Assembly: GCA_905209435.1 (NCBI GenBank)
Contig: CAJLTE010000021.1
Location: 1-37,477 of the forward strand
Length of the DNA: 37,477 nt
Direction of reading: 5' to 3'
Origin: an uncultured Blautia sp.
Lineage (GTDB): Bacteria > Bacillota_A > Clostridia > Lachnospirales > Lachnospiraceae
The notes under the pieces are model-generated. The model was not told the origin of the DNA. It saw only the letters and a program-made list of their open reading frames with translations, and did no database searches. The stretch's first letter is position 1. Each line of letters opens with the position of its first letter. This document shows, piece after piece, positions 24,910 to 31,965 of the stretch. Position numbers and translations under genes: made by a program.

Positions 24910-25401
24910 ATGGATAAAAATTGTAAACGTACAGATTATTTATCATGGGATGAGTATTTCATGGGAGTTGCCATGATGTCCGGAATGCGTTCCAAGGATC
25001 CGAACTCTCAGGTTGGAGCCTGTATCGTAAGTGAAGACAACAAAATTCTTTCTATGGGGTATAATGGATTTCCGAAGGGATGTTCAGATGATGAATTTCC
25101 GTGGGCAAGAGAAGGGGATGATCTTCACACGAAATATTTTTATGTCACTCACAGTGAACTGAATGCAATCCTTAACTACAGAGGCGGAAGTCTGGAGGGG
25201 GCGAAGCTTTACGTTTCTCTGTTTCCGTGCAATGAATGTGCGAAGGCGATCATTCAGGCCGGCATCAAGACGATCGTTTATGACTGTGACAAATATGCAG
25301 ACACACCGGCAGTGATCGCGTCCAAGAGAATGCTGGATGCTGCGGGAGTCAGGTATTATAAGTACAACAGGACAGGCAGGAAGATTACTATTGAAGTGTA
25401 G
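24910..25401 (+). CDS. dCMP deaminase (deoxycytidylate deaminase)
   Basis: A 163-residue zinc enzyme of the ComEB/dCMP deaminase family. The zinc and catalytic residues are H81 and E83 in THSELNAIL and C107, C110 in FPCNEC. The N-terminal DEYFMGVAMMSGMRSKDPNS is a signature of the dCMP branch. It turns dCMP into dUMP, feeding thymidylate synthesis. The cysteine-free neighbourhood and length fit a full enzyme. AGGGGGC is a moderate ribosome site before the ATG. It follows rpiB closely; the copy C repeat begins just after its stop. Confidence 0.93.
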   Translation: MDKNCKRTDYLSWDEYFMGVAMMSGMRSKDPNSQVGACIVSEDNKILSMGYNGFPKGCSDDEFPWAREGDDLHTKYFYVTHSELNAILNYRGGSLEGAKLYVSLFPCNECAKAIIQAGIKTIVYDCDKYADTPAVIASKRMLDAAGVRYYKYNRTGRKITIEV

Positions 25402-25411
25402 AAGTGTGATC

Positions 25412-25446
25412 GTTACTGTTCACGGGTAATATCCCGCGAGTGTTTC
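25412..25446. repeat. Dispersed repeat, copy C (one end only)
   Basis: GTTACTGTTCAC (25412-25423), then CCCGCGAGTGTTT (25433-25445), closely parallels the left end of copy B (GTTACTGTTCAC ... CCGCGAGGTGTTTT). The right half is absent; the proS leader promoter begins about 20 bases later. Confidence 0.6.
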
Positions 25447-25466
25447 AAAGTGTGTAATTTTAACTC

Positions 25467-25495
25467 TTGACACAATCGTACATTTCAAATAAAAT
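25467..25495 (+). promoter_or_regulatory. Promoter of the proS T-box leader
   Basis: TTGACA (25467-25472) and TAAAAT (25490-25495) are exactly 17 bp apart. The start would be near 25502, the beginning of the T-box RNA. Confidence 0.85.
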
Positions 25496-25501
25496 AAAAT
25501 C

Positions 25502-25755
25502 AAATGCAAATATTTACGGCGATGAAGAGAATAGTACATAAGGAGCAATCCCAGAGAGGAATTCATTTGGTGGAAGGATTCTGTGCGCGAGTTATGGAAC
25601 CGGCCTCGGAGCTCCGTACAATTGAAGTACGGCGTTTTTTCCTGCGTTATCGGAAGAAGAGCGAGCAGTGTGCAGGCATTTGGGCACAGTGCTAATTAGG
25701 GTGGTACCGCCGAAGCCTTTCGGTCCCTTGTGAGGGATGCTGGGCTTCTTTTTTT
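25502..25755 (+). promoter_or_regulatory. T-box leader of proS (proline-responsive)
   Basis: The leader has the T-box signature AGGGTGGTACCGC (25698-25710), whose bulge pairs with the CCA end of uncharged tRNA. Upstream lie the GATGAAGAGAATAGTA start and AGAGAGGA element of stem I. The specifier is most likely CCG at 25600-25602 within GGAACCGGCC, a proline codon, which agrees with the gene that follows. The terminator is GAAGCC (25712-25717) with GGCTTC (25743-25748) and seven T. Uncharged tRNA-Pro should favour the antiterminator and raise proS expression. Confidence 0.93.
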
Positions 25756-25929
25756 CGTTTTTTATAATATGACAGATTTTGCCGGATTATAAAAAAGCAG
25801 ATTTTTGTACTGTGAAGCAGATAGGGAAATTTATTTATAGAAGAAAAATAAGAAGAATATGCATTCCGCCGCGACTATATCCTGATGCGCTGTCAGGATC
25901 AACATATCACATAAAAAGGAGAAACAATT

Positions 25930-27369
25930 ATGGCAAACAACAAGAAACTGGTAGAAGCCATCACATCCATGGAAGAGGATTTCGCCCAGTGGTATACCGA
26001 CGTTGTAAAGAAAGCTGAACTCTGCGGTTATACCAGCGTTAAAGGCTGCATGGCAATCAAACCTGCAGGATATGCAATCTGGGAAAATATCCAGCACGAA
26101 CTGGACAGAAGATTTAAAGAGACTGGCGTACAGAACGTGTACATGCCAATCTTTATTCCGGAATCTCTTCTTCAGAAAGAGAAAGATCATGTAGAAGGAT
26201 TTGCACCTGAGGTTGCATGGGTAACTCATGGTGGTCTGGATCCGCTTCAGGAGCGTCTGTGTGTACGTCCTACATCAGAGACATTATTCTGTGACTTCTA
26301 TGCAAAAGAAATCCAGTCCCACAGAGACCTGCCGAAGGTATACAATCAGTGGTGTTCTGTAGTGCGTTGGGAAAAGACAACACGTCCGTTCCTTCGTTCA
26401 CGTGAGTTCTTATGGCAGGAAGGCCATACAGCTCATGCTACAGCCGAGGAAGCAGAAGAGCGTACTATCCAGATGCTGAATCTGTATGCAGATTTCTGTG
26501 AGGAAGTACTTGCAATCCCGGTTATCAAGGGACAGAAAACAGACAAGGAGAAATTCTCCGGTGCAGAAGCTACTTATACAATTGAATCCCTGATGCATGA
26601 TGGAAAAGCTCTTCAGTCCGGTACAAGCCATAACTTTGGCGATGGATTTGCAAGAGCATTCGGCATCCAGTATACAGATAAAGAAAATAAACTTCAGTAT
26701 GTACATCAGACATCCTGGGGCATGACAACACGTATGATCGGTGCTATTATCATGGTACATGGTGATAACAGTGGTCTGGTACTGCCTCCGAGAATCGCTC
26801 CTGTACAGGCAGTGATCATTCCGATCCAGCAGAGAAAAGAGGGCGTTCTTGAGAAAGCAGATGAGATGTTTGCAGCATTAAAGGCAGCAGGAGTCCGCGT
26901 AAAAGTAGACGACACAGACAAGAGCCCGGGATTCAAATTCGCAGAGCAGGAAATGCGTGGTATTCCGGTTCGTATCGAGTGCGGCCCGAAAGATATCGAG
27001 AATGGTCAGGCTGTGATCTGTCGTCGTGATACAAGAGAGAAATACACAGTTAAATTCGAAGAGCTTGTAGAGAAAGTACAGGAGATCCTGGAAACAATCC
27101 AGAAGGATATGCTGGAGCGTGCACGTGCACACAGAGATGCTCATACTTATGTTGCTACAAACTACGAAGAATTCAAAGATACGATCGTCAACAAACCAGG
27201 CTTCGTAAAAGCTATGTGGTGTGGTGACCGTGCATGTGAAGACAAGATCAAAGAAGATGTTCAGGCTACATCCAGATGTATGCCGTTTGAACAGGAACAT
27301 TTAAGCGATGTCTGCGTATGCTGCGGAAAACCGGCTAAGAAGATGGTTTACTGGGGAAGAGCATACTAA
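25930..27369 (+). CDS. proS: Proline--tRNA ligase, archaeal/eukaryotic-like (type 3)
   Basis: A 479-residue class II synthetase that charges tRNA-Pro. It opens with [20 protein letters not shown], a mark of the short archaeal-type enzyme without the editing insert. Motif 2 is [20 protein letters not shown] and motif 3 lies in [19 protein letters not shown]. The anticodon-binding domain covers about 285-400, and the C-terminal zinc-like domain ends with [18 protein letters not shown]. Control is by the T-box leader just upstream. AAGGAG precedes the ATG. It has its own terminator. Confidence 0.96.
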   Translation: MANNKKLVEAITSMEEDFAQWYTDVVKKAELCGYTSVKGCMAIKPAGYAIWENIQHELDRRFKETGVQNVYMPIFIPESLLQKEKDHVEGFAPEVAWVTHGGLDPLQERLCVRPTSETLFCDFYAKEIQSHRDLPKVYNQWCSVVRWEKTTRPFLRSREFLWQEGHTAHATAEEAEERTIQMLNLYADFCEEVLAIPVIKGQKTDKEKFSGAEATYTIESLMHDGKALQSGTSHNFGDGFARAFGIQYTDKENKLQYVHQTSWGMTTRMIGAIIMVHGDNSGLVLPPRIAPVQAVIIPIQQRKEGVLEKADEMFAALKAAGVRVKVDDTDKSPGFKFAEQEMRGIPVRIECGPKDIENGQAVICRRDTREKYTVKFEELVEKVQEILETIQKDMLERARAHRDAHTYVATNYEEFKDTIVNKPGFVKAMWCGDRACEDKIKEDVQATSRCMPFEQEHLSDVCVCCGKPAKKMVYWGRAY

Positions 27370-27390
27370 TTCAGAAGAAATAACAATAAA

Positions 27391-27431
27391 GAAAACCGGC
27401 AGCAGAGACATATCTGGATGCCGGTTTTCGG
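27391..27431 (+). terminator. Terminator of proS
   Basis: GAAAACCGGCA (27391-27401) and TGCCGGTTTTC (27419-27429) form a perfect 11-bp stem whose 3' arm is T-rich. Confidence 0.85.
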
Positions 27432-27512
27432 AATTTGATTTATTAATTATAGGAAACTAAAAACTTTCAGGCAGAAAATCAATAATAAATATAAACAGAT
27501 AAGGATGGTCAT

Positions 27513-28838
27513 ATGATTCTGGAAATACCCAAAAACGCGGAGACAATTTTGCACATACTGGAAAATGCAGGTTATGAAGCTTATGTAGTAGGCGGATGCG
27601 TCCGCGATTCTATTCTGGGGCGTATCCCGGATGACTGGGATATCACTACATCTGCGAAGCCGGAGCAGGTAAAAGCACTGTTTCACAGAACTGTAGATAC
27701 CGGTCTGCAGCATGGAACTGTGACTGTTCTTATGGAAAAAGAAGGCTATGAGGTCACTACTTATCGTGTAGACGGTGAGTACGAGGACGGCAGACATCCG
27801 AAAGAAGTAACCTTTACCGCAAGCCTTGAGGAGGACTTAAAGCGGCGGGACTTTACTATCAATGCTATGGCGTACAATCCTTCCAGAGGACTTGTTGATC
27901 TTTTCGGCGGAATGGAAGATATTGACAGAAAGATTATCCGCTGCGTAGGTGATCCGCTGGAGCGTTTTACAGAAGATGCGCTCCGTATTATGCGTGCTGT
28001 ACGGTTCAGCGCTCAACTTGGCTTTACCATTGAGGATGAGACACGTAAAGCATTGAAAGTTCTGGCGCCGAATCTGAAGCATGTCAGCGCAGAGCGTATT
28101 CAGGTGGAACTTGTGAAGCTTCTTATGTCACCCCATCCTGATTATCTCAGGGTAGCCTATGAGGCGGGGATCACTGCAGAATTTCTGCCGGAATTTGATG
28201 CCTGCATGGAAACTCCGCAGAATACTCCTCATCACTGTTATACAGTTGGGGAGCACATCCTGCACAGTCTTGATTATGTGCGTGCGGACCGTGTTCTGCG
28301 TATTACCATGTTGCTTCATGATATTGGAAAACCTGTGGTGCGAAAAACGGATGAGAATGGAAGAGACCATTTCAAAACCCACGGGGATGCAGGAGAAAAG
28401 ATGGCAGGTCAGATCCTGCGCAGGCTGAAATTTGACAATGATACCATCCGCAAAGTCACCCGCCTTGTGAAATGGCATGATGATAGACCGGAGGGAACGA
28501 CGAAATCTGTGCGTCGTGCAGTGAATCGCATCGGTGAGGATCTTTTTCCATATTATCTGGAAGTGCAGCAGGCAGATATGCTGGCACAGAGTGAATACAG
28601 ACGTGTTGAGAAACAGGAGCGTCTGGATAAGGTGAAAGAGGCTTATGAAGTGATTCTGAATGAGCATCAATGCGTATCACTGAAGACTCTGGCAGTTACG
28701 GGAAAAGATTTGATCCAGGCAGGATATAAGCCGGGCCGCGAAATCGGAGAGACACTGAACCGGCTGCTGGAAGAGGTACTTGCTGATCCGCAGAAGAATC
28801 AGAAAGAAATATTGCTGGGCATGCTTGATATGAAATAA
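27513..28838 (+). CDS. cca: CCA tRNA nucleotidyltransferase with HD domain
   Basis: A 441-residue class II nucleotidyltransferase that builds or repairs the 3' CCA end of tRNAs. The head has GGCVRDSILGRIPDDWDITT at about 28-47, with the catalytic DWD. Neck and body helices follow (RFTEDALRIMRAVRFSAQLG). A metal-dependent HD hydrolase domain covers about 240-340, with LLHDIGKP and KTHGDAGEKM. The tail is helical. The HD domain is typical of clostridial forms and of poly(A) polymerase relatives, so a poly(A) polymerase role is the alternative. A weak site (AAGGATGG) precedes the ATG. Confidence 0.92.
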   Translation: MILEIPKNAETILHILENAGYEAYVVGGCVRDSILGRIPDDWDITTSAKPEQVKALFHRTVDTGLQHGTVTVLMEKEGYEVTTYRVDGEYEDGRHPKEVTFTASLEEDLKRRDFTINAMAYNPSRGLVDLFGGMEDIDRKIIRCVGDPLERFTEDALRIMRAVRFSAQLGFTIEDETRKALKVLAPNLKHVSAERIQVELVKLLMSPHPDYLRVAYEAGITAEFLPEFDACMETPQNTPHHCYTVGEHILHSLDYVRADRVLRITMLLHDIGKPVVRKTDENGRDHFKTHGDAGEKMAGQILRRLKFDNDTIRKVTRLVKWHDDRPEGTTKSVRRAVNRIGEDLFPYYLEVQQADMLAQSEYRRVEKQERLDKVKEAYEVILNEHQCVSLKTLAVTGKDLIQAGYKPGREIGETLNRLLEEVLADPQKNQKEILLGMLDMK

Positions 28839-28847
28839 ATAGCCAGA

Positions 28848-28877
28848 AATCCGGGGGTATATCCCCCGGATTTTTTT
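28848..28877 (+). terminator. Terminator of cca
   Basis: AAATCCGGGGG and CCCCCGGATTT form a strong stem with a small TATAT loop, followed by a T-run. Confidence 0.95.
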
Positions 28878-28912
28878 CATATGTATAGAAAGTATCAAAA
28901 TAAGAGGGGGAT

Positions 28913-29911
28913 ATGTCATTGTATGATTACGGACTAGGCACTCTGGCTCAGTATGAGCTGACAGCAGACCGTTCTGCAAGGACAAGGGGGGCCCTGCTTT
29001 GTTATACTTCGCAGGGACTTTTGATTTTGAGGGAGTTTCACGGTTCGGAAAAAAAGCTGAAAAAACAGCAGGAGCTTTTGCTTCATCTCAGGGAATGTGG
29101 AATGAATATTGACTATTTTCTGCAGAATTCTCAGGAAAGTCTGGTCAGCAGGGATAAAGATCAGCTGACTTTTACTCTGCAGCACTGGTATGAAGGACGG
29201 GAATGCGATACCAAATCCAGGGATGATATCATAAAAAGTGTCCGGACGCTGGCAAGGTTACATATTTTAATGAAAATGGAACCTGTGGAGGAATACAGGG
29301 AAAGATCTCTCAGGGAGGAATATCTCCGGCACAATCAGGAGCTTCGTAAGATACGCAAATTTATACGGAACAAAGGAGCATCCAATGTATTTGAGAAAAA
29401 TTATCTGGCAAGTGTGGAGCAGTTTCTTGAAAGGGCACAGTATGCAGTAAAGCTTCTGGACGAGACGGACTATGATGATCTCAGGGAAAGGGCATGGCGG
29501 GAAGGACAGGTATGTCATGGAGAATATAATCAGCATAATATTCTGATGCTGAAAGGTGATCATTTTGGGACAGCAGTTACAAATTTTGGTCACTGGAGTT
29601 TTGATATTCAGATAGCAGATTTGTATCGTTTTATGAGAAAAATACTGGAAAAATATAACTGGAATCTGGAACTGGCAGGGGAAATGCTCAGGGAATATCA
29701 TAAAATCCGTCCAATCTCGGCAGAAGAGTGGAAAAATCTGCGTGTACGTTTCACTTATCCTGAAAAATACTGGAAACTGGCAAATTATTATTATTCACAC
29801 AAAAAGGTGTGGATTTCAGAGAAAAATGTGGAAAAGCTTCAGAATCTTATCAGACAGAGAGAAATCTGGGAGAATTTTGCAGAGGAATGTTTCAGGGATT
29901 ATCCTCAGTAA
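28913..29911 (+). CDS. CotS-like kinase-fold protein with altered catalytic residues
   Basis: A 332-residue protein with the aminoglycoside-phosphotransferase/CotS fold. The catalytic loop reads CHGEYNQHNI at 201-210; family enzymes have HGD, so the catalytic aspartate is glutamate (E204). The metal-binding aspartate of the DFx motif is asparagine (TNF at 223-225). The end of the loop (DIQIADLYRFMRKIL) is that of spore coat CotS/YutH proteins. It is probably an inactive or non-standard kinase of the spore coat. The start ATG at 28913 follows AGAGGGGG. A full CotS function is inference from family and from the spore genes nearby. Confidence 0.83.
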   Translation: MSLYDYGLGTLAQYELTADRSARTRGALLCYTSQGLLILREFHGSEKKLKKQQELLLHLRECGMNIDYFLQNSQESLVSRDKDQLTFTLQHWYEGRECDTKSRDDIIKSVRTLARLHILMKMEPVEEYRERSLREEYLRHNQELRKIRKFIRNKGASNVFEKNYLASVEQFLERAQYAVKLLDETDYDDLRERAWREGQVCHGEYNQHNILMLKGDHFGTAVTNFGHWSFDIQIADLYRFMRKILEKYNWNLELAGEMLREYHKIRPISAEEWKNLRVRFTYPEKYWKLANYYYSHKKVWISEKNVEKLQNLIRQREIWENFAEECFRDYPQ

Positions 29912-29938
29912 CACAGAGCTGAACAGTTACGAAAAACC

Positions 29939-29967
29939 TTGACAATATGGGGAAAAAGGTATATATA
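29939..29967 (+). promoter_or_regulatory. Promoter of the HU gene
   Basis: TTGACA (29939-29944) and TATATA (29962-29967), 17 bp apart, 72 bp before the start. A TGAACAGTTAC half-site (29920-29930) of the dispersed repeat lies just upstream. Confidence 0.85.
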
Positions 29968-30039
29968 TAGAGGATAGAGCTCTGTCGCTTTTGGCAGATG
30001 CCACCAAACAAGAAAGAGATCATTAGAGGAGGAAACACC

Positions 30040-30318
30040 ATGAATAAAACAGAATTAGTAGCAGCTATGGCGAAAGAGACAAACTTATCCAAGAAGGACG
30101 TAGAAGACGTTCTGAAATCTTTCGTTGATGTCGTTTCTAAAGAACTGAAAAATGGCGGAAAAATCCAGTTAGTAGGATTTGGTACATTTGAAGTAAGTGA
30201 AAGAGCTGCTCGCGAGGGAAGAAATCCTCAGACTGGTGAAACTATGAAAATCGAAGCTTCTAAATCACCGAAATTCAAAGCTGGAAAAGCATTAAAAGAT
30301 ATGGTTAACGGTAAATAA
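30040..30318 (+). CDS. hup: HU-family DNA-binding protein
   Basis: A 92-residue histone-like protein that bends DNA as a dimer and compacts the chromosome. It has MNKTELVAAMAKETNLSKKD at the N-terminus, the IQLVGFGTFEVSERAAREGR beta-arm region and KSPKFKAGKALKDMV at the end. The start at 30040 is fixed by AGAGGAGG 7-8 bases upstream; a longer frame from 29998 has no ribosome site. Its own promoter and a GAAA-tetraloop terminator make it a single-gene unit, followed by rqcP. Confidence 0.96.
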   Translation: MNKTELVAAMAKETNLSKKDVEDVLKSFVDVVSKELKNGGKIQLVGFGTFEVSERAAREGRNPQTGETMKIEASKSPKFKAGKALKDMVNGK

Positions 30319-30332
30319 TAAAGGCGATAACC

Positions 30333-30358
30333 GGGGGAACGAAAGTTCCCCTTTTTTG
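30333..30358 (+). terminator. Terminator of the HU gene
   Basis: GGGGAAC (30334-30340), GAAA tetraloop, GTTCCCC (30345-30351) and six T. Confidence 0.97.
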
Positions 30359-30416
30359 ATACTCTGGCGGAGTAATTCGTGAGTATCCATTTACAGGACA
30401 TTTACAGGAGTAGAAT

Positions 30417-30656
30417 ATGAGATTAGATAAATACTTAAAGGTGTCACGTCTGATCAAACGCCGTACAGTGGCAAACGAAGCATGTGATGCAGGAAGAGTT
30501 CTTGTCAACGATAAGCCTGCCAAGGCATCTGTACAGGTAAAGACGGGAGATACTATTGAAATCCAGTTCGGAAGTAAGAACGTCAAAGTAGAAGTACTGG
30601 ATGTAAAAGAAACTGTCAAAAAAGAAGATGTAGAGAGTATGTACAAATATCTTTGA
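30417..30656 (+). CDS. rqcP: S4-domain RNA-binding protein RqcP
   Basis: A 79-residue S4 RNA-binding protein (YabO of Bacillus subtilis). The S4 fold is clear: MRLDKYLKVSRLIKRRTVAN, then CDAGRVLVNDKPAKASVQVK and GDTIEIQF. In Bacillus RqcP works with RqcH in ribosome quality control, adding alanine tails to stalled chains. The acidic end KKEDVESMYKYL is as in that family. It leads the same gene order as in Bacillus, where yabP and yabQ follow. The 30657-30812 stretch holds no clear promoter. Confidence 0.92.
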   Translation: MRLDKYLKVSRLIKRRTVANEACDAGRVLVNDKPAKASVQVKTGDTIEIQFGSKNVKVEVLDVKETVKKEDVESMYKYL

Positions 30657-30812
30657 TTCCGGATGGTAATTTGCAGCTTTTGGCATTTGTGCAGTGGGAA
30701 CATATAAATTTTTAACATTTTATTGTCTATTTCCATTTTCCGGCACATAAACTACTGATAAGTAACAGATTGGCAGGTCATAGTTTCCGGAGGCTGTGAC
30801 CGGGAGGCGTCT

Positions 30813-31094
30813 GTGGAAGAGAAGAAGATACTTTCAACTCACAGCCTGATGCTGGAAAACCGTCAGAACGGGAGAATTACCGGGGTAAAGGATATTAAAT
30901 CCTTTGATGAAAAAGAAATCCTGCTTTTTACACAGGCAGGGAAACTTGTAATAAAGGGAGAACAGCTTCATGTGAAGCAGCTTGATCTGGAAAAGGGAGA
31001 AGTAGATCTGGAGGGAAAAGTGGACAGTCTTACCTATCTGTCAAAGAATACAGATAACAGGGATGAATCCTTATTTAGAAGGATGTTCCGGTGA
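30813..31094 (+). CDS. yabP: Sporulation protein YabP
   Basis: A 93-residue protein of the YabP/YqfC family. Such proteins are made in the mother cell and are needed for spore formation in Bacillus, with unclear mechanism. The pattern HSLMLENRQNGRITGVKDI, then FDEKEILLFTQAGKLVIKGE and LDLEKGEVDLEGKVDSLTY, is typical. GTG start with GGGAGG 5 bases upstream. It is followed 3 bases on by yabQ, then divIC and spoIIE, conserved synteny that supports the call. Confidence 0.93.
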   Translation: MEEKKILSTHSLMLENRQNGRITGVKDIKSFDEKEILLFTQAGKLVIKGEQLHVKQLDLEKGEVDLEGKVDSLTYLSKNTDNRDESLFRRMFR

Positions 31095-31097
31095 GAG

Positions 31098-31556
31098 ATG
31101 AGTGCATTTATTCATCATGAATTACTTCTGCTGCTCCGGACAATAGCTGTGGGTGCTGTTCTCCTTTTGTGTTATGATCTGCTGGCTGCATTCAGGAATG
31201 TTTTTGCACATTCGGATAAAGCTGTCGGGACGGAAGACATTCTATACTGGCTTTGTTGTGCCTTTTTTGTTTTTTCGGAGATTTACAGGAACAATGAAGG
31301 GATCCTGCGTTTTTTTATGGTTTTAGGATTTTTATCCGGAGCGTATATCTGCAACAGGGTCCTCGGAGATATTTTTGTAAAATGCTGTACGAAATTTATG
31401 GAGATTCCTGTAATAATTATTAAATTTTTGATAAAATGGTTGCTATTTCCGGTCAAAAGATGTAAACTTCTGAGGTATAAAATGTGTAAATATGCTATAA
31501 AAGAAAGGCTGGCAAATTGGGTAGTTCTAAGAAAAAAAAGAAGAAAAGAAAAGTAG
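31098..31556 (+). CDS. yabQ: Spore cortex biosynthesis protein YabQ
   Basis: A 152-residue protein with about four hydrophobic segments (LLLLLRTIAVGAVLLLCYDL, then DILYWLCCAFFVFSEIY, an LGFLSGAYI-type helix and one near 110-125) and a basic tail. The YabQ family is needed for cortex formation in Bacillus. It has almost no ribosome site of its own and starts 3 bases after the yabP stop, so it depends on coupling. It overlaps the following divIC by 40 bases. Confidence 0.9.
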   Translation: MSAFIHHELLLLLRTIAVGAVLLLCYDLLAAFRNVFAHSDKAVGTEDILYWLCCAFFVFSEIYRNNEGILRFFMVLGFLSGAYICNRVLGDIFVKCCTKFMEIPVIIIKFLIKWLLFPVKRCKLLRYKMCKYAIKERLANWVVLRKKRRKEK

Positions 31557-31831
31557 GCTACGAATCTCTTGGAATGCTTGCGATTGCGCTGGTTGTTTTA
31601 GTTCTTCTGGGAGGACTTATGCTTAAAAGCAATGACCTTCAGGAACGCCTCACAGGATATGATGCTAAGGCCGCCACTCTTCAGCAGCAGATAGAAGATG
31701 AGCAGGACCGTACAGAAGAGATTGATAAATTAAAGAAATACATGGAGACAGACGAATATGCTGAGGAAGTTGCCAGAGAGAAACTGGGACTTGTGAAGGA
31801 CAATGAGACTGTTTTTAAGAAGCAGCAGTAG
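31517..31831 (+). CDS. divIC: Cell division protein DivIC (septum formation initiator)
   Basis: A 104-residue FtsB/DivIC-family protein. A very basic cytoplasmic tail (KKKKKKRK) precedes a membrane helix at about 19-37. A coiled coil then covers about 42-72 (SNDLQERLTGYDAKAATLQQ) and an outer end has KYMETDEYAEEVAREKLGLV. It links the divisome with FtsL. TTG start: AAGAAAGG lies 8 bases upstream, inside yabQ. The overlap of 40 bases and TTG start are unusual but the frame is clear. Confidence 0.9.
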   Translation: MGSSKKKKKKRKVGYESLGMLAIALVVLVLLGGLMLKSNDLQERLTGYDAKAATLQQQIEDEQDRTEEIDKLKKYMETDEYAEEVAREKLGLVKDNETVFKKQQ

Positions 31832-31852
31832 CAGAAATACTAACAGTTAAAA

Positions 31853-31881
31853 AGTCGAAAACTTTTAAGACTTTTTCGTCT
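31853..31881. promoter_or_regulatory. Spo0A-box-like pair upstream of spoIIE
   Basis: AGTCGAA (31853-31859) and its opposite-strand relative AGACGAA (31875-31881) each match the TGNCGAA Spo0A box at six of seven bases. They sit 5-40 bp upstream of the -35. The same bases also form an AAAAAGTC / GACTTTTT stem that may terminate divIC transcription, so the signal is ambiguous. Confidence 0.5.
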
Positions 31882-31885
31882 GAGT

Positions 31886-31918
31886 TTGACAGATATTTCA
31901 GAGCCCTTTCCATATAAT
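31886..31918 (+). promoter_or_regulatory. spoIIE promoter with a 21-bp spacer
   Basis: TTGACA (31886-31891) and TATAAT (31913-31918) are both perfect but 21 bp apart. The Bacillus subtilis spoIIE promoter is known for consensus sigma-A boxes with the same unusual spacing, dependent on Spo0A. Here the gene starts 48 bp on. Confidence 0.7.
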
Positions 31919-31965
31919 ACCTCTGATAAGAATTATAAGGGGAATTTATAAGGGGAGGGGAGAAT

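Noticed and set aside
29998..30039. A 14-residue N-terminal extension of HU
   Set aside because: No ribosome site before the ATG at 29998, and GAGGAGG plus the universal HU start point to 30040.
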